A DNA stretch of 29,703 nucleotides. It comes from JBBQIY01 sp964553035. GTDB taxonomy: Bacteria; Verrucomicrobiota; Kiritimatiellia; RFP12; UBA3636. The stretch is taken from positions 1 to 29,703 of the forward strand of contig CAZKJH010000033.1 in assembly GCA_964553035.1 (NCBI GenBank). Direction: 5' to 3'. A program made the translations under genes and the position numbers. The notes below the pieces were generated by a model that searched no databases, had not been told where the DNA came from, and worked only from the letters and a program-made list of their open reading frames with translations. Below, piece after piece: positions 7,683-15,056 of this stretch; the first letter of the stretch is position 1; every line of letters starts with the position of its first letter.

Positions 7683-8495
7683 ATGTGTTTCATGGTTAAA
7701 AAAACAATGGATATAACTGAGAAAAAAGCGAGGCATCCCGTTGAACACCTCTCGAGACGTTATGGCTATCTCGCGTTTGCGCTTGCCCTCGTTTCGTTTG
7801 TATCGATTCAGCGGGGCATCGTTGTGGGGAACGGTTGGTACATTGCCACGGTGGTGTCACTTTGGTTGACAGGTGCTGCCGTGTTACTTTTTCTTGCATA
7901 CGAGGAAAATGATTCAACCTGCTTTAGCAAGCATGAGGATGGGCGTTTTCCACTGATCTCATGGATTGTTTTTTTCCCATATTTACTTCCGCTTTGGATT
8001 AGGCAAATCCTCCTTAGCACGATGTCCGGAGAAAATTCGAGCGACAAACTCATGGATGGCGTTTTTATTGGACGAAGGCCAGTTCGCGCGCGCGACATTC
8101 CATCTTGCACCGCCGTCTGCGTTGATCTCGCGGCGGAATTTCCAGCATCCCGTGCGGAGTTGAAATACGGAGGTCGGTATGTTTCGTTTCCGATTCTCGA
8201 AGCGTCTTTCCGTTCGTGCGAAGCCTTAATAACTTGTATTGATTCGCTTCCTGAAAGCGGTCTGTATATTCACTGCGCGCAGGGACATGGCCGCACTGGG
8301 TTTTTCGCCTGCGCGTTGTTCCTCCGTCGTGGCACGGTGGAGACCCTGCCGGAGGCAGAAGCGCTGGTGACTCGCGTGAGGCCAGGCGTTAAGTTTCGTA
8401 AGGGGCAACGCGAGTTTCTTGAAGCCAACGTAAAGCTCCTCAAGAGCAGGGGATCAGATAAGGGACAGCGGCCAGCAGCAATGCGAATTCTTTGA
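7683..8495 (+). CDS. Membrane-anchored dual-specificity protein phosphatase
   Basis: Predicted to remove phosphate from Ser/Thr/Tyr residues, or from a lipid or nucleotide substrate, at the inner face of the cytoplasmic membrane. Three hydrophobic segments (about residues 27-44, 52-73, 90-112) form an N-terminal anchor. The remainder is a dual-specificity phosphatase domain with the P-loop HCAQGHGRTG, giving nucleophile C198 and R204 of the CX5R signature. The position where such enzymes usually have the general-acid Asp reads FPILEAS, so Glu173 may take that role. Candidate starts are 7683, 7692 and 7707; none has a clear Shine-Dalgarno sequence, so the N-terminus is uncertain by up to 8 residues. 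It is a single gene between two non-coding gaps, and its substrate cannot be read from context. Confidence 0.8.
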   Translation: MCFMVKKTMDITEKKARHPVEHLSRRYGYLAFALALVSFVSIQRGIVVGNGWYIATVVSLWLTGAAVLLFLAYEENDSTCFSKHEDGRFPLISWIVFFPYLLPLWIRQILLSTMSGENSSDKLMDGVFIGRRPVRARDIPSCTAVCVDLAAEFPASRAELKYGGRYVSFPILEASFRSCEALITCIDSLPESGLYIHCAQGHGRTGFFACALFLRRGTVETLPEAEALVTRVRPGVKFRKGQREFLEANVKLLKSRGSDKGQRPAAMRIL

Positions 8496-8621
8496 GCCGG
8501 TCATCGAGGTCGTGACACTCCAACTGTGGGAGACATGGAAGACCAGTATTTGATGGAAAATATCTAGCCATTGAGGAGGCTTTACAGAATGCGATCGCCT
8601 TTTTTAAAAAGGTAGAGGGGG
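8496..8621. other. Intergenic region upstream of the glycan cluster
   Basis: No plus-strand gene is visible. The stretch contains the palindrome GCGATCGC (8591-8598) and an adjoining T6A5 dyad (8598-8612). On the minus strand a 62-codon frame (8628 to 8440) starts 8 bases after GGAG and runs antisense into the phosphatase 3' end. It reads like a protein but has no recognised domain; it is discussed as a finding rather than called as a gene. Confidence 0.4.
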
Positions 8622-8650
8622 TGGACATAGATGTTTCTCCATGATATAAT
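8622..8650 (+). promoter_or_regulatory. Strong sigma70-type promoter for the glycan cluster
   Basis: TGGACA (8622-8627) and a perfect TATAAT (8645-8650) are separated by exactly 17 bases. The predicted start near 8657 leaves a leader of about 60 bases before the glycosidase gene. This is the best consensus promoter in the window. Confidence 0.65.
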
Positions 8651-8718
8651 TTTTCTGGTTTTGGGCGCAATGTTGTGTTGCACAGTCATTCTGGTACAGT
8701 GAGGTTTTAGAAGTAAAT

Positions 8719-11256
8719 TTGCAAAAAAATATCCAACTCTCCGGTATGTTGCGAAAGGTGCCTGAAGGCCTTCCAGGATGGAAGGCAGACTGGGCGATCT
8801 TCGGCCCCGTCATCTGCGAGGACGATAGCAGCCCGTGGCCCGGCAAGATCGGCTTCGACCCACTGCCTCTGGATTGCGCCGTAGCCATCCCCACCCAGAT
8901 CGAAATGCACGGTGAGATCTTCCGTGCTCGGCAGGCGGCTAGTCATGACGGAAATCTCGATCTGCGGCGCATTCTCCATTGCACCGGAGACCGACCGATT
9001 GCCTACATCATGACCTGGATCCGAGCCACCCGTCCTGCGATCCTGCCCATCTCGTTCGGTGCCAACTGTGGAACACAGTGGTGGATGAATGGTGCGCTGG
9101 TCTATGAAACACGGATGGATTTTCGTGACCCGGATGACCGGAGCAGTCACCAGTTTGAGGCACCCTTGCAGGAAGGAAGGAATCTGCTCGTCGCGAGGAT
9201 CATCGGCAGTCGTACCGGGTGTTCCATCACACTCTCCAAAGTGCGGTCACGTGCATCGACTGGTTCGGTGCAGCAGAACAAAGAGAAGGTATCCGATCGG
9301 GTGGGGCCGAAGCCGGCCGCACAGCACCGGAGCAAACCGACCCGTGATTATTGTGAAACCGGCTTGCGGATCGAAGAGCGTCCGAATCCCTTGGTGGACT
9401 CTCCAACACGCGAGCGGCGCGAAAAAGCGATGGCGGCACACGGTGTCGAAGCACGTTGGATCGGTATTGTGGACGAAACGGGGAGTCCGTATGCCCGATC
9501 TCGCTTCCTTCCGCAGCGACCCGGCGCGACTCTGGAGGATGAACGCCGCCTGAAACGGCAGGTTCAAGCGATTCATGCCGCCGGCATGACCGCCATGACC
9601 TGGTTTCCCGGCTCCCACTGCCTCAGCGCGGCGAAGGAACACCCGGACTGGAGAACCGTCTGCCTGGGTCCGAGCAGCCTCAACGAAATGGTCGAGCGAA
9701 ACGTATGCATCCATTCCCCCTACGGCGAGGCTCTGATCGGATTCGTCATCGAGTCGTTGGACAAGCTGGATCTGGATGGGTTCTGGTTTGATGGAGCCAT
9801 CTGGACGCATCCCGGGAACATTGGTTGCTTCTGCGCCTATTGCCGGGAGCGGTTCCGGCGGGAGGAAGGACTTGACCTGCCGGACAAGGTGGATTGGAGC
9901 AATTCGTCCTTCCAACGCTGGGTTGCGTGGCGCTACCGTGCTTACATGAACTTTTGGGGACGTCTCACGGCGGAGGTGCGCAGGCGTTTTCCCCAGTCCA
10001 GAATTGTGATCAACCATGGGCATCGTTTTCCCTATTGGTCGTTTCCAGGCACGGGACCGATTGAGTCTTGGCTCTCGGCCATTCCGATTGACTGCCACGA
10101 CGCTGATGTTATCGCCGGCACGGAAATGGCCGGCACTCCGCTTAGCAGCGCATTTCACAGTCGTCTGGTCAGAGCGTACGAACGGCCACAGGCCGAAACA
10201 TGGATGGGGCTCCACTCTCTATTCAACGTCTACAAAAACCGTCCCCAGGAGATGCACGCTCTCAACCCGTTCTTGCACCATGCCATGGCGTGCATGACGG
10301 CTGGGGCCATGCCGTCGTTTGGCACGCCTGATCCGGGAGATAAACCCACTTTTGCCTATGACGCACTGGGGGCATTGATCAACCCACTGAAGAACTATGT
10401 GGGCGGCACGGGAGAGCCCTATGCCGCGTTGCACCTCAGCCAGCAGTCGGAAACCTTTGTGTTTTCGCGACGGTCGGACGGTGGGTTTCCATGGGTCTAC
10501 TGGCGGAGCGTATTGGGATGGCACAACCTGCTGTGCGAAAACCAGTTCCTTGCTGATGTTGTCTTTGATGGCCACTTGACCCCCTCGCGACTGCATCAAT
10601 GGCCTGTTCTCATCGCCCCACTATCGGTTGCGCTTTCAGATCAACAGGTGCGTTTGTTCGAAGAATATGTGGAGGCAGGAGGCGTGCTGGTTGCCGGGCC
10701 CTGTCTGGGCGCATGCGACGAATGGGGCAATCCGGCAGACCCGCGCCGCGTGGAAAAGCTCCTAGGGTGCCTGGCGGAGGCATCGCCGGATCCCAACGAG
10801 GGAGCAAAGCAAGGCGCAGCCGTCTCACTGCACCGAACGGGTTTGGGTCTGAGCATCGTTATGGGTGGCGATGTCGGCAACCGTTTCTACGAGAAGCGCA
10901 GTGCCGTCTTGTGCCGGGAAGTCGGCCGACTGATCCGCAGCGTCGCTCCTCCCCGCGTCGTCGTCCGGGGGCCTCGGCGTCTGCATGTCGGGATGTACCG
11001 AGTGCATGGTGTTTTGCGACTTTTCCTGCACAACTTTATTGCCTATAGTGAAAGCCAGCGTTTCCCCAACCCGAAGTACGTTGCTCCCGAGCCGATTGAA
11101 GAGATCACCGTTCAATTGCGGGGCTACGACATACAGTCTGCTCAACTTGTTTTTCCATTAGACGCGCCTCAACCGCGAGTTTGCCGGAAAGGCGAGGTCT
11201 TTCAGTTGACCATCCCAAGGATAGAACGAGGCATCGTGATCGAGATGACCCTCTGA
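8719..11256 (+). CDS. Putative glycoside hydrolase, GH29/GH42-like barrel with trimerisation-type domain
   Basis: An 845-residue predicted cytoplasmic glycosidase; no signal peptide is seen. Residues about 60-175 resemble a beta-sandwich sugar-binding domain (YIMTWIRATRPAILPISFGANCGTQWWMNG split around residues 96-125). After a polar linker (180-225), a TIM-barrel-like region starts at RWIGIVDE (247). It has DLDGFWFDG (351-359), where D358 is a candidate nucleophile by analogy with GH29, and a CFCAYCRERF motif (370-379) seen in uncharacterised glycosidase families. Residues 628-665 (QQVRLFEEYVEAGGVLVAGP) look like the GH42 beta-galactosidase trimerisation domain. The frame opens with TTG at 8719; an ATG at 8746 is the alternative, and neither has a good ribosome-binding site. 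First gene of the cluster behind the 8622 promoter. The substrate is unknown; fucosides or galactosides are guesses. Confidence 0.68.
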   Translation: MQKNIQLSGMLRKVPEGLPGWKADWAIFGPVICEDDSSPWPGKIGFDPLPLDCAVAIPTQIEMHGEIFRARQAASHDGNLDLRRILHCTGDRPIAYIMTWIRATRPAILPISFGANCGTQWWMNGALVYETRMDFRDPDDRSSHQFEAPLQEGRNLLVARIIGSRTGCSITLSKVRSRASTGSVQQNKEKVSDRVGPKPAAQHRSKPTRDYCETGLRIEERPNPLVDSPTRERREKAMAAHGVEARWIGIVDETGSPYARSRFLPQRPGATLEDERRLKRQVQAIHAAGMTAMTWFPGSHCLSAAKEHPDWRTVCLGPSSLNEMVERNVCIHSPYGEALIGFVIESLDKLDLDGFWFDGAIWTHPGNIGCFCAYCRERFRREEGLDLPDKVDWSNSSFQRWVAWRYRAYMNFWGRLTAEVRRRFPQSRIVINHGHRFPYWSFPGTGPIESWLSAIPIDCHDADVIAGTEMAGTPLSSAFHSRLVRAYERPQAETWMGLHSLFNVYKNRPQEMHALNPFLHHAMACMTAGAMPSFGTPDPGDKPTFAYDALGALINPLKNYVGGTGEPYAALHLSQQSETFVFSRRSDGGFPWVYWRSVLGWHNLLCENQFLADVVFDGHLTPSRLHQWPVLIAPLSVALSDQQVRLFEEYVEAGGVLVAGPCLGACDEWGNPADPRRVEKLLGCLAEASPDPNEGAKQGAAVSLHRTGLGLSIVMGGDVGNRFYEKRSAVLCREVGRLIRSVAPPRVVVRGPRRLHVGMYRVHGVLRLFLHNFIAYSESQRFPNPKYVAPEPIEEITVQLRGYDIQSAQLVFPLDAPQPRVCRKGEVFQLTIPRIERGIVIEMTL

Positions 11257-11355
11257 TTTATATTTTAGTGCGACCCCCTCGCCCTCGCCGAAAAGAATGC
11301 TCGGGAAGAGGTTCTACAGCCGGTTCACGAGAAACTCAACATAAGAGGAATAAAA

Positions 11356-12399
11356 ATGGACAAGAAAAGGAACAAGAAATCATTGATGGTCATTGCTGCG
11401 CATTGTGACGATATCGAGCTTAATTTTGGTGCCACGATGCTCAAATACCACGAGCAATTCGGGTATGAAATCGTGTATGTCCAGTCAACCAACAACATGT
11501 CGGGCATGTGGTCTGAAGCCACGGAGGGCGTGAGCGTCGGCCTTTCCAAGATGCCGGAATGGATCACGGAAAAGAAATCCACGGTCTCTGCGGCCTACGG
11601 ACGCATTAATCATCTGGTGCCTTGGTACTACGAAATTCAACAGCGCAAGAGCGAAGCAGCCAACGCTGCACGGGATTGCTTCAATACGGTACCGATCCAT
11701 CTCGATTACGCGCAACGCCATTACACCGACAGAGATTTGAAAATAGTAGACCTGCGTTACGGGGCTCCCGCGCCCGACTGCTATGACCCTGCGATTCCCA
11801 CCATCATGACAGCGTGCGATGATCCGACGCAGGTCGAACGTGTGGCGAAGCTCATCCTTGAAAAAAACCCTGAGGTCATACTGACGCATCCCGCTGTCGA
11901 CTACACGTTCGAGCACACCGGCACAACACTCCTTGTGGAGAAGGCGTTCCACAAGGCTCAGGCCGCCGGGTACGACGGCAGCTTCCTCTGTGCGGCAGCG
12001 CCCTATAAGAATCAAATGGGCGGTTTTTATGACCGATGGGATTCGTTTATCGACACCACCGGTTTTATGGAGAAAAAGATTAATGCCATCGCAAAACACG
12101 CATGCCAGATTCCCCGCCCCGACCACCTTGACCTCTTTGACGCGTTTGCGGGAAGAATGTGCGGGGGATGCAAAAGCGCGGAGACTCACACGGTTGTGTT
12201 TCTTTCCGAAACCCGTGTTGGACCGCTGACGGAGGAATTCAAAAAAAACCACGCATACTGTAACACGAACTGGATGCAGCTCTTCTTCAGCGAGGAAACG
12301 AAAAAAGCCCGCGAAGATTTTGCAGAGATGTGCAGGAATACTGATGCCATAGCGGGTAAGCCCGGCAAGAAACAAAAGATACCTAGAAAGAATTCCTGA
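11356..12399 (+). CDS. PIG-L family deacetylase (LmbE-like)
   Basis: A zinc-dependent amidase fold that removes acetyl groups from N-acetylglucosamine-type sugars or conjugates. At the N-terminus, AAHCDDIE (14-21) corresponds to the family signature AHPDDE, with zinc ligands expected at H16 and D19; the usual Pro is Cys here. The second signature is HPAVDYTFEHT (178-188), with H187 the expected third ligand. The 347 residues are longer than the 230-270 common in LmbE proteins, with an insert around 80-150 and a Lys-rich tail. AGAGGA precedes the ATG. It lies 99 bases after the glycosidase and 30 bases before the esterase, so a joint role in removing acyl groups from an imported glycan is inferred. 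No signal peptide. Confidence 0.85.
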   Translation: MDKKRNKKSLMVIAAHCDDIELNFGATMLKYHEQFGYEIVYVQSTNNMSGMWSEATEGVSVGLSKMPEWITEKKSTVSAAYGRINHLVPWYYEIQQRKSEAANAARDCFNTVPIHLDYAQRHYTDRDLKIVDLRYGAPAPDCYDPAIPTIMTACDDPTQVERVAKLILEKNPEVILTHPAVDYTFEHTGTTLLVEKAFHKAQAAGYDGSFLCAAAPYKNQMGGFYDRWDSFIDTTGFMEKKINAIAKHACQIPRPDHLDLFDAFAGRMCGGCKSAETHTVVFLSETRVGPLTEEFKKNHAYCNTNWMQLFFSEETKKAREDFAEMCRNTDAIAGKPGKKQKIPRKNS

Positions 12400-12429
12400 A
12401 GCCGCTCTGTGCAAGAGGAAAGGAAACAC

Positions 12430-13470
12430 ATGAATCCATTCTGTGATTTGGTACTGCCTGACGATACGCTGGAAGACTGGGAGAACAGACGCAGGAAGAT
12501 GGAGAAGCGGGTGCTTTACTACTTCGGGGAAGGTCTCGAAGAGAGGTGCGACCTGAAGCCTGAATGGGGCGACAAGCAGACCTTCGACGGCTATACGAAG
12601 CAGCACGTCACGTACGAGGTGGAAGCTGGGCAAAAAGCGTTTGCCTGGCTTTTCACCCCCGCGGATATTTCAGGGCCTGCCCCGGTCGTCATGTGTTACC
12701 ACGGTACGAGCCGCCCCGGCAAGGAAAACGTATCTCAAGACCCAACCCTCGTCGAGAAGCCAAACAACATGAATTATGCGGTTGAACTGGCTCGCAAAGG
12801 ATATGTTACCTTTGCGCCGGATCAGTGGACTTCCGGCGAAAGGATGGGGCTCGATGGAGAGTTTTTTCGGACAGACAACCTGTACAGCAAGCATCCCGAG
12901 TGGTCGCTCGAAGGCAAAACCGCCTACGACCACATGCGCGCGGTCGACCTGCTTCAAACTTTGCCGGAAGCGGATACCTCCCGCCTGGGCGCCATCGGCC
13001 ATTCTCGCGGCGGGAGCGCGGTCATCCATCACATGCTGTATGACGAACGGGTTAAGGTCGGGGTTCCCAGTTGTGGGCAGTGCCCCCACTACGGCGAGCT
13101 CTGGCTCAAGCACAATGCCCACCAGCTCCCGTACGCGACCATGAAGCGATTCTCCGACGAAATCAAGGCCGGCAAAGAGCCTGGCTACGAAGTCCACGAG
13201 GTGCTTGCTCTACTGGCACCGCGGCCGCTGCTGCTCATGCTCCCGTTCCGCGACGACTTCTGCAAGCAGGCGCACCTGTTTTCAGATCTCTCAGAGAAAT
13301 TGCACAATCTGTATAAATTTCTCGGCAAAGAAAACAATTTTTCGCGGTTTGCCCATGGTGAAGGCCATAACACAGGGCCGATCCTGCGCGCGGCGATGTA
13401 TGCATTTCTCGATTACCATCTCCTGGGGGCCGTGCCGGGGCTGCCTGGCACCAATTATCGACCAACGTGA
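12430..13470 (+). CDS. Alpha/beta-hydrolase, probable carbohydrate esterase
   Basis: A serine hydrolase of the dienelactone-hydrolase/acetyl-xylan-esterase type. The chosen ATG at 12430 follows AGGA (12421-12424); a GTG at 12409 would add 7 residues. In the resulting 346-residue protein, the oxyanion loop is CYHGTS (about 89-94), the nucleophile elbow is GHSRGG with S192, a candidate acid is D275 or D276 in PFRDDFC, and the His is H313 in HGEGHN. No signal peptide is present, so it acts inside the cell. The neighbours suggest it removes O-acetyl or similar ester groups from the same sugar substrate that the adjacent PIG-L protein N-deacetylates. The exact ester is unknown. Confidence 0.78.
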   Translation: MNPFCDLVLPDDTLEDWENRRRKMEKRVLYYFGEGLEERCDLKPEWGDKQTFDGYTKQHVTYEVEAGQKAFAWLFTPADISGPAPVVMCYHGTSRPGKENVSQDPTLVEKPNNMNYAVELARKGYVTFAPDQWTSGERMGLDGEFFRTDNLYSKHPEWSLEGKTAYDHMRAVDLLQTLPEADTSRLGAIGHSRGGSAVIHHMLYDERVKVGVPSCGQCPHYGELWLKHNAHQLPYATMKRFSDEIKAGKEPGYEVHEVLALLAPRPLLLMLPFRDDFCKQAHLFSDLSEKLHNLYKFLGKENNFSRFAHGEGHNTGPILRAAMYAFLDYHLLGAVPGLPGTNYRPT

Positions 13471-13569
13471 TCCTCGCACTTTTTCATGGCTTAAAGTGTA
13501 CGGTAAGCAACCCAGTCGAGTCCTGAACAAAAAAACTTACCCGATCAAAAATGTCGGTTATTAAAACGG

Positions 13570-13723
13570 CAGCAATTCTAATTATGGTCACAACTCTATG
13601 GATACGGCGCGCTCGGAGATCGCGCCCTACCTCGTGAATACATCATTTTGCACTGTTTTCAGGGTAGGGCGGGCTCTCCGAGCACGCCGCTTCAGAGAAG
13701 ATTTGCCATAATTAGAATTGCTG
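13570..13723. mobile_element. MITE copy 1 (154 bp)
   Basis: A non-autonomous transposable element. Perfect 18-bp terminal inverted repeats, CAGCAATTCTAATTATGG (13570-13587) and its complement (13706-13723), bound it. Inner arms 13606-13631 and 13663-13688 pair at 23 of 26 positions, so the whole element can fold as one long hairpin around a 31-base loop. It is flanked by a perfect 10-bp target-site duplication, ATTAAAACGG (13560-13569 and 13724-13733). A copy identical except for one extra T (in CTCTATGG) lies at 24959-25111. There is no internal reading frame, so a transposase must be supplied in trans. It sits between the esterase and MFS genes and could terminate or attenuate transcription there. 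Confidence 0.9.
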
Positions 13724-13796
13724 ATTAAAACGGATAACGGTATCTTTTTTCACCTAATTAGCGTATATTTCGCGAGACGAAAGCGGAGTGTTATCA

Positions 13797-15044
13797 ATGC
13801 CAGAAAATGAAGATAAAGTATTACTGTCCCGAGCTAATAATATGGCGATTGCATGGTGCATTAATTCACTAGCCTATTCAATCGTCTATCCTTTTATTCC
13901 GCTTTATTTGCATAACAACCGTGGGTTTTCAATGACTACGGTAAGCTGGATATTTCCTTTTATGGGGGTTGGCGCTATCCTCGGTCCGCTAGTCGCCGGA
14001 CCTTTGGTGGATTCCTTAGGGCGTCGCATCATTCTTATCTGTGGACCTAGCGTCCGGGGGCTGCTGTTCTTCTTGTTAGCATTTTTCGTGTATAAAAACA
14101 GCCCGTTTATTAATTTTGCTATTGTTTTAATGTTGTGTTCTTTTGTTGGAACATTTTTTCAAAATGCTTCAGATGCCTACCTTACTGACTTAACGCCATT
14201 AAACAGGCGGTCAGAAATATACAGTAGAATCAGGGTTGGAACGAACGTGGGTTGGGCTATCGGCCCCATACTGGGATCATTTCTTGCTCGCACTCCGTTT
14301 TCTTTCCTGTTTGCGTTAACAGGTTTTTTATGTCTAGGTGGAGCGGCATTCACTGCCTACACGTGTTCAGAAATAAAATCAAATAACTCGCAAGTGGGAC
14401 TTGCTAATTTGCCAAGCAACACAAAATATAACGTGTGGAAGATATTCAAACATTATCAGTTTCTTTCTTTTGTGTTCTTTTATTTTGTGATCATGATGCT
14501 CATTGCACAGCTTTATTCGACGATGTCCGTGTATTCCACGCAAGTTGTCGGAGTCACGAGAAACATGTTGGGGTTTGTTTATTCGATCAACGGCTTAACA
14601 ATTGTGTTTTTACAAATTCCCCTAACAACAATCCTCGATAAATACGGCTACAATTTATATCCTCGAATGATTATAGGCACCGCCCTTTATGGAATTGGGT
14701 ATTTTGTTCTTGGCTTCGCAACTTCAGCACTGTTTCTCATGGCTGTCGTTGGAGTCGTTACCTTAGGCGAAATTATTCTCAATCCCGCAGCGTATGCCTT
14801 GGTGAGTGACATGGCTCCTCCCAAGTGGGTTGGAAGATATATGGGGATATTTGGATTGTTGCGAGGCGTTGGCTATGCAATAGGTCCATGGATTGGTGCT
14901 CAATTGTTTGCTAGAATGACTGATAGGCCAATCGCGTTATGGAGCCTGTTATCGTCCTTCGCATGGGTTGCAATTGTTGGATTTATTGCGATTAACGTGA
15001 TTCAAAAAAGAGCGATATTGTCGAAAAATTTATGCCGGGTATAA
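13797..15044 (+). CDS. Major facilitator superfamily transporter
   Basis: A 12-helix secondary transporter of the inner membrane, 415 residues from the ATG at 13797. GCGGAG at 13784-13788 is well placed; an in-frame GTG at 13788 would add 3 residues. The first hydrophobic segment is ANNMAIAWCINSLAYSIVY. The loop between helices 2 and 3 reads GPLVDSLGRRIIL, the MFS signature motif A (DxxGRR). A second half with a related loop (DKYGYNLYPRM) follows. Its stop codon overlaps the ribosome-binding site of the GH36-like gene, so the two are cotranscribed and probably coupled; import of a glycoside substrate is the natural inference. Base composition is clearly more AT-rich than in flanking genes, suggesting separate acquisition. 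Confidence 0.88.
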   Translation: MPENEDKVLLSRANNMAIAWCINSLAYSIVYPFIPLYLHNNRGFSMTTVSWIFPFMGVGAILGPLVAGPLVDSLGRRIILICGPSVRGLLFFLLAFFVYKNSPFINFAIVLMLCSFVGTFFQNASDAYLTDLTPLNRRSEIYSRIRVGTNVGWAIGPILGSFLARTPFSFLFALTGFLCLGGAAFTAYTCSEIKSNNSQVGLANLPSNTKYNVWKIFKHYQFLSFVFFYFVIMMLIAQLYSTMSVYSTQVVGVTRNMLGFVYSINGLTIVFLQIPLTTILDKYGYNLYPRMIIGTALYGIGYFVLGFATSALFLMAVVGVVTLGEIILNPAAYALVSDMAPPKWVGRYMGIFGLLRGVGYAIGPWIGAQLFARMTDRPIALWSLLSSFAWVAIVGFIAINVIQKRAILSKNLCRV

Positions 15045-15056
15045 AGGAGAAATGAA

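Noticed and set aside
7370..7693. 107-codon minus-strand frame covering the 65-bp repeats
   Set aside because: Most of its sequence is the translated repeat (TPYALRPTP-like strings) and the GA-rich stretch; no domain, and no convincing ribosome-binding site.
9247..10215. 322-codon minus-strand frame opposite the putative glycosidase
   Set aside because: Fully antisense to a gene with clear domain structure; composition rich in Arg and Pro as expected of a shadow frame in GC-rich DNA.
11485..12633. 382-codon minus-strand frame opposite the PIG-L gene
   Set aside because: It is antisense to two well-supported genes, has no recognisable domain and its length follows from the codon pattern of the plus strand.
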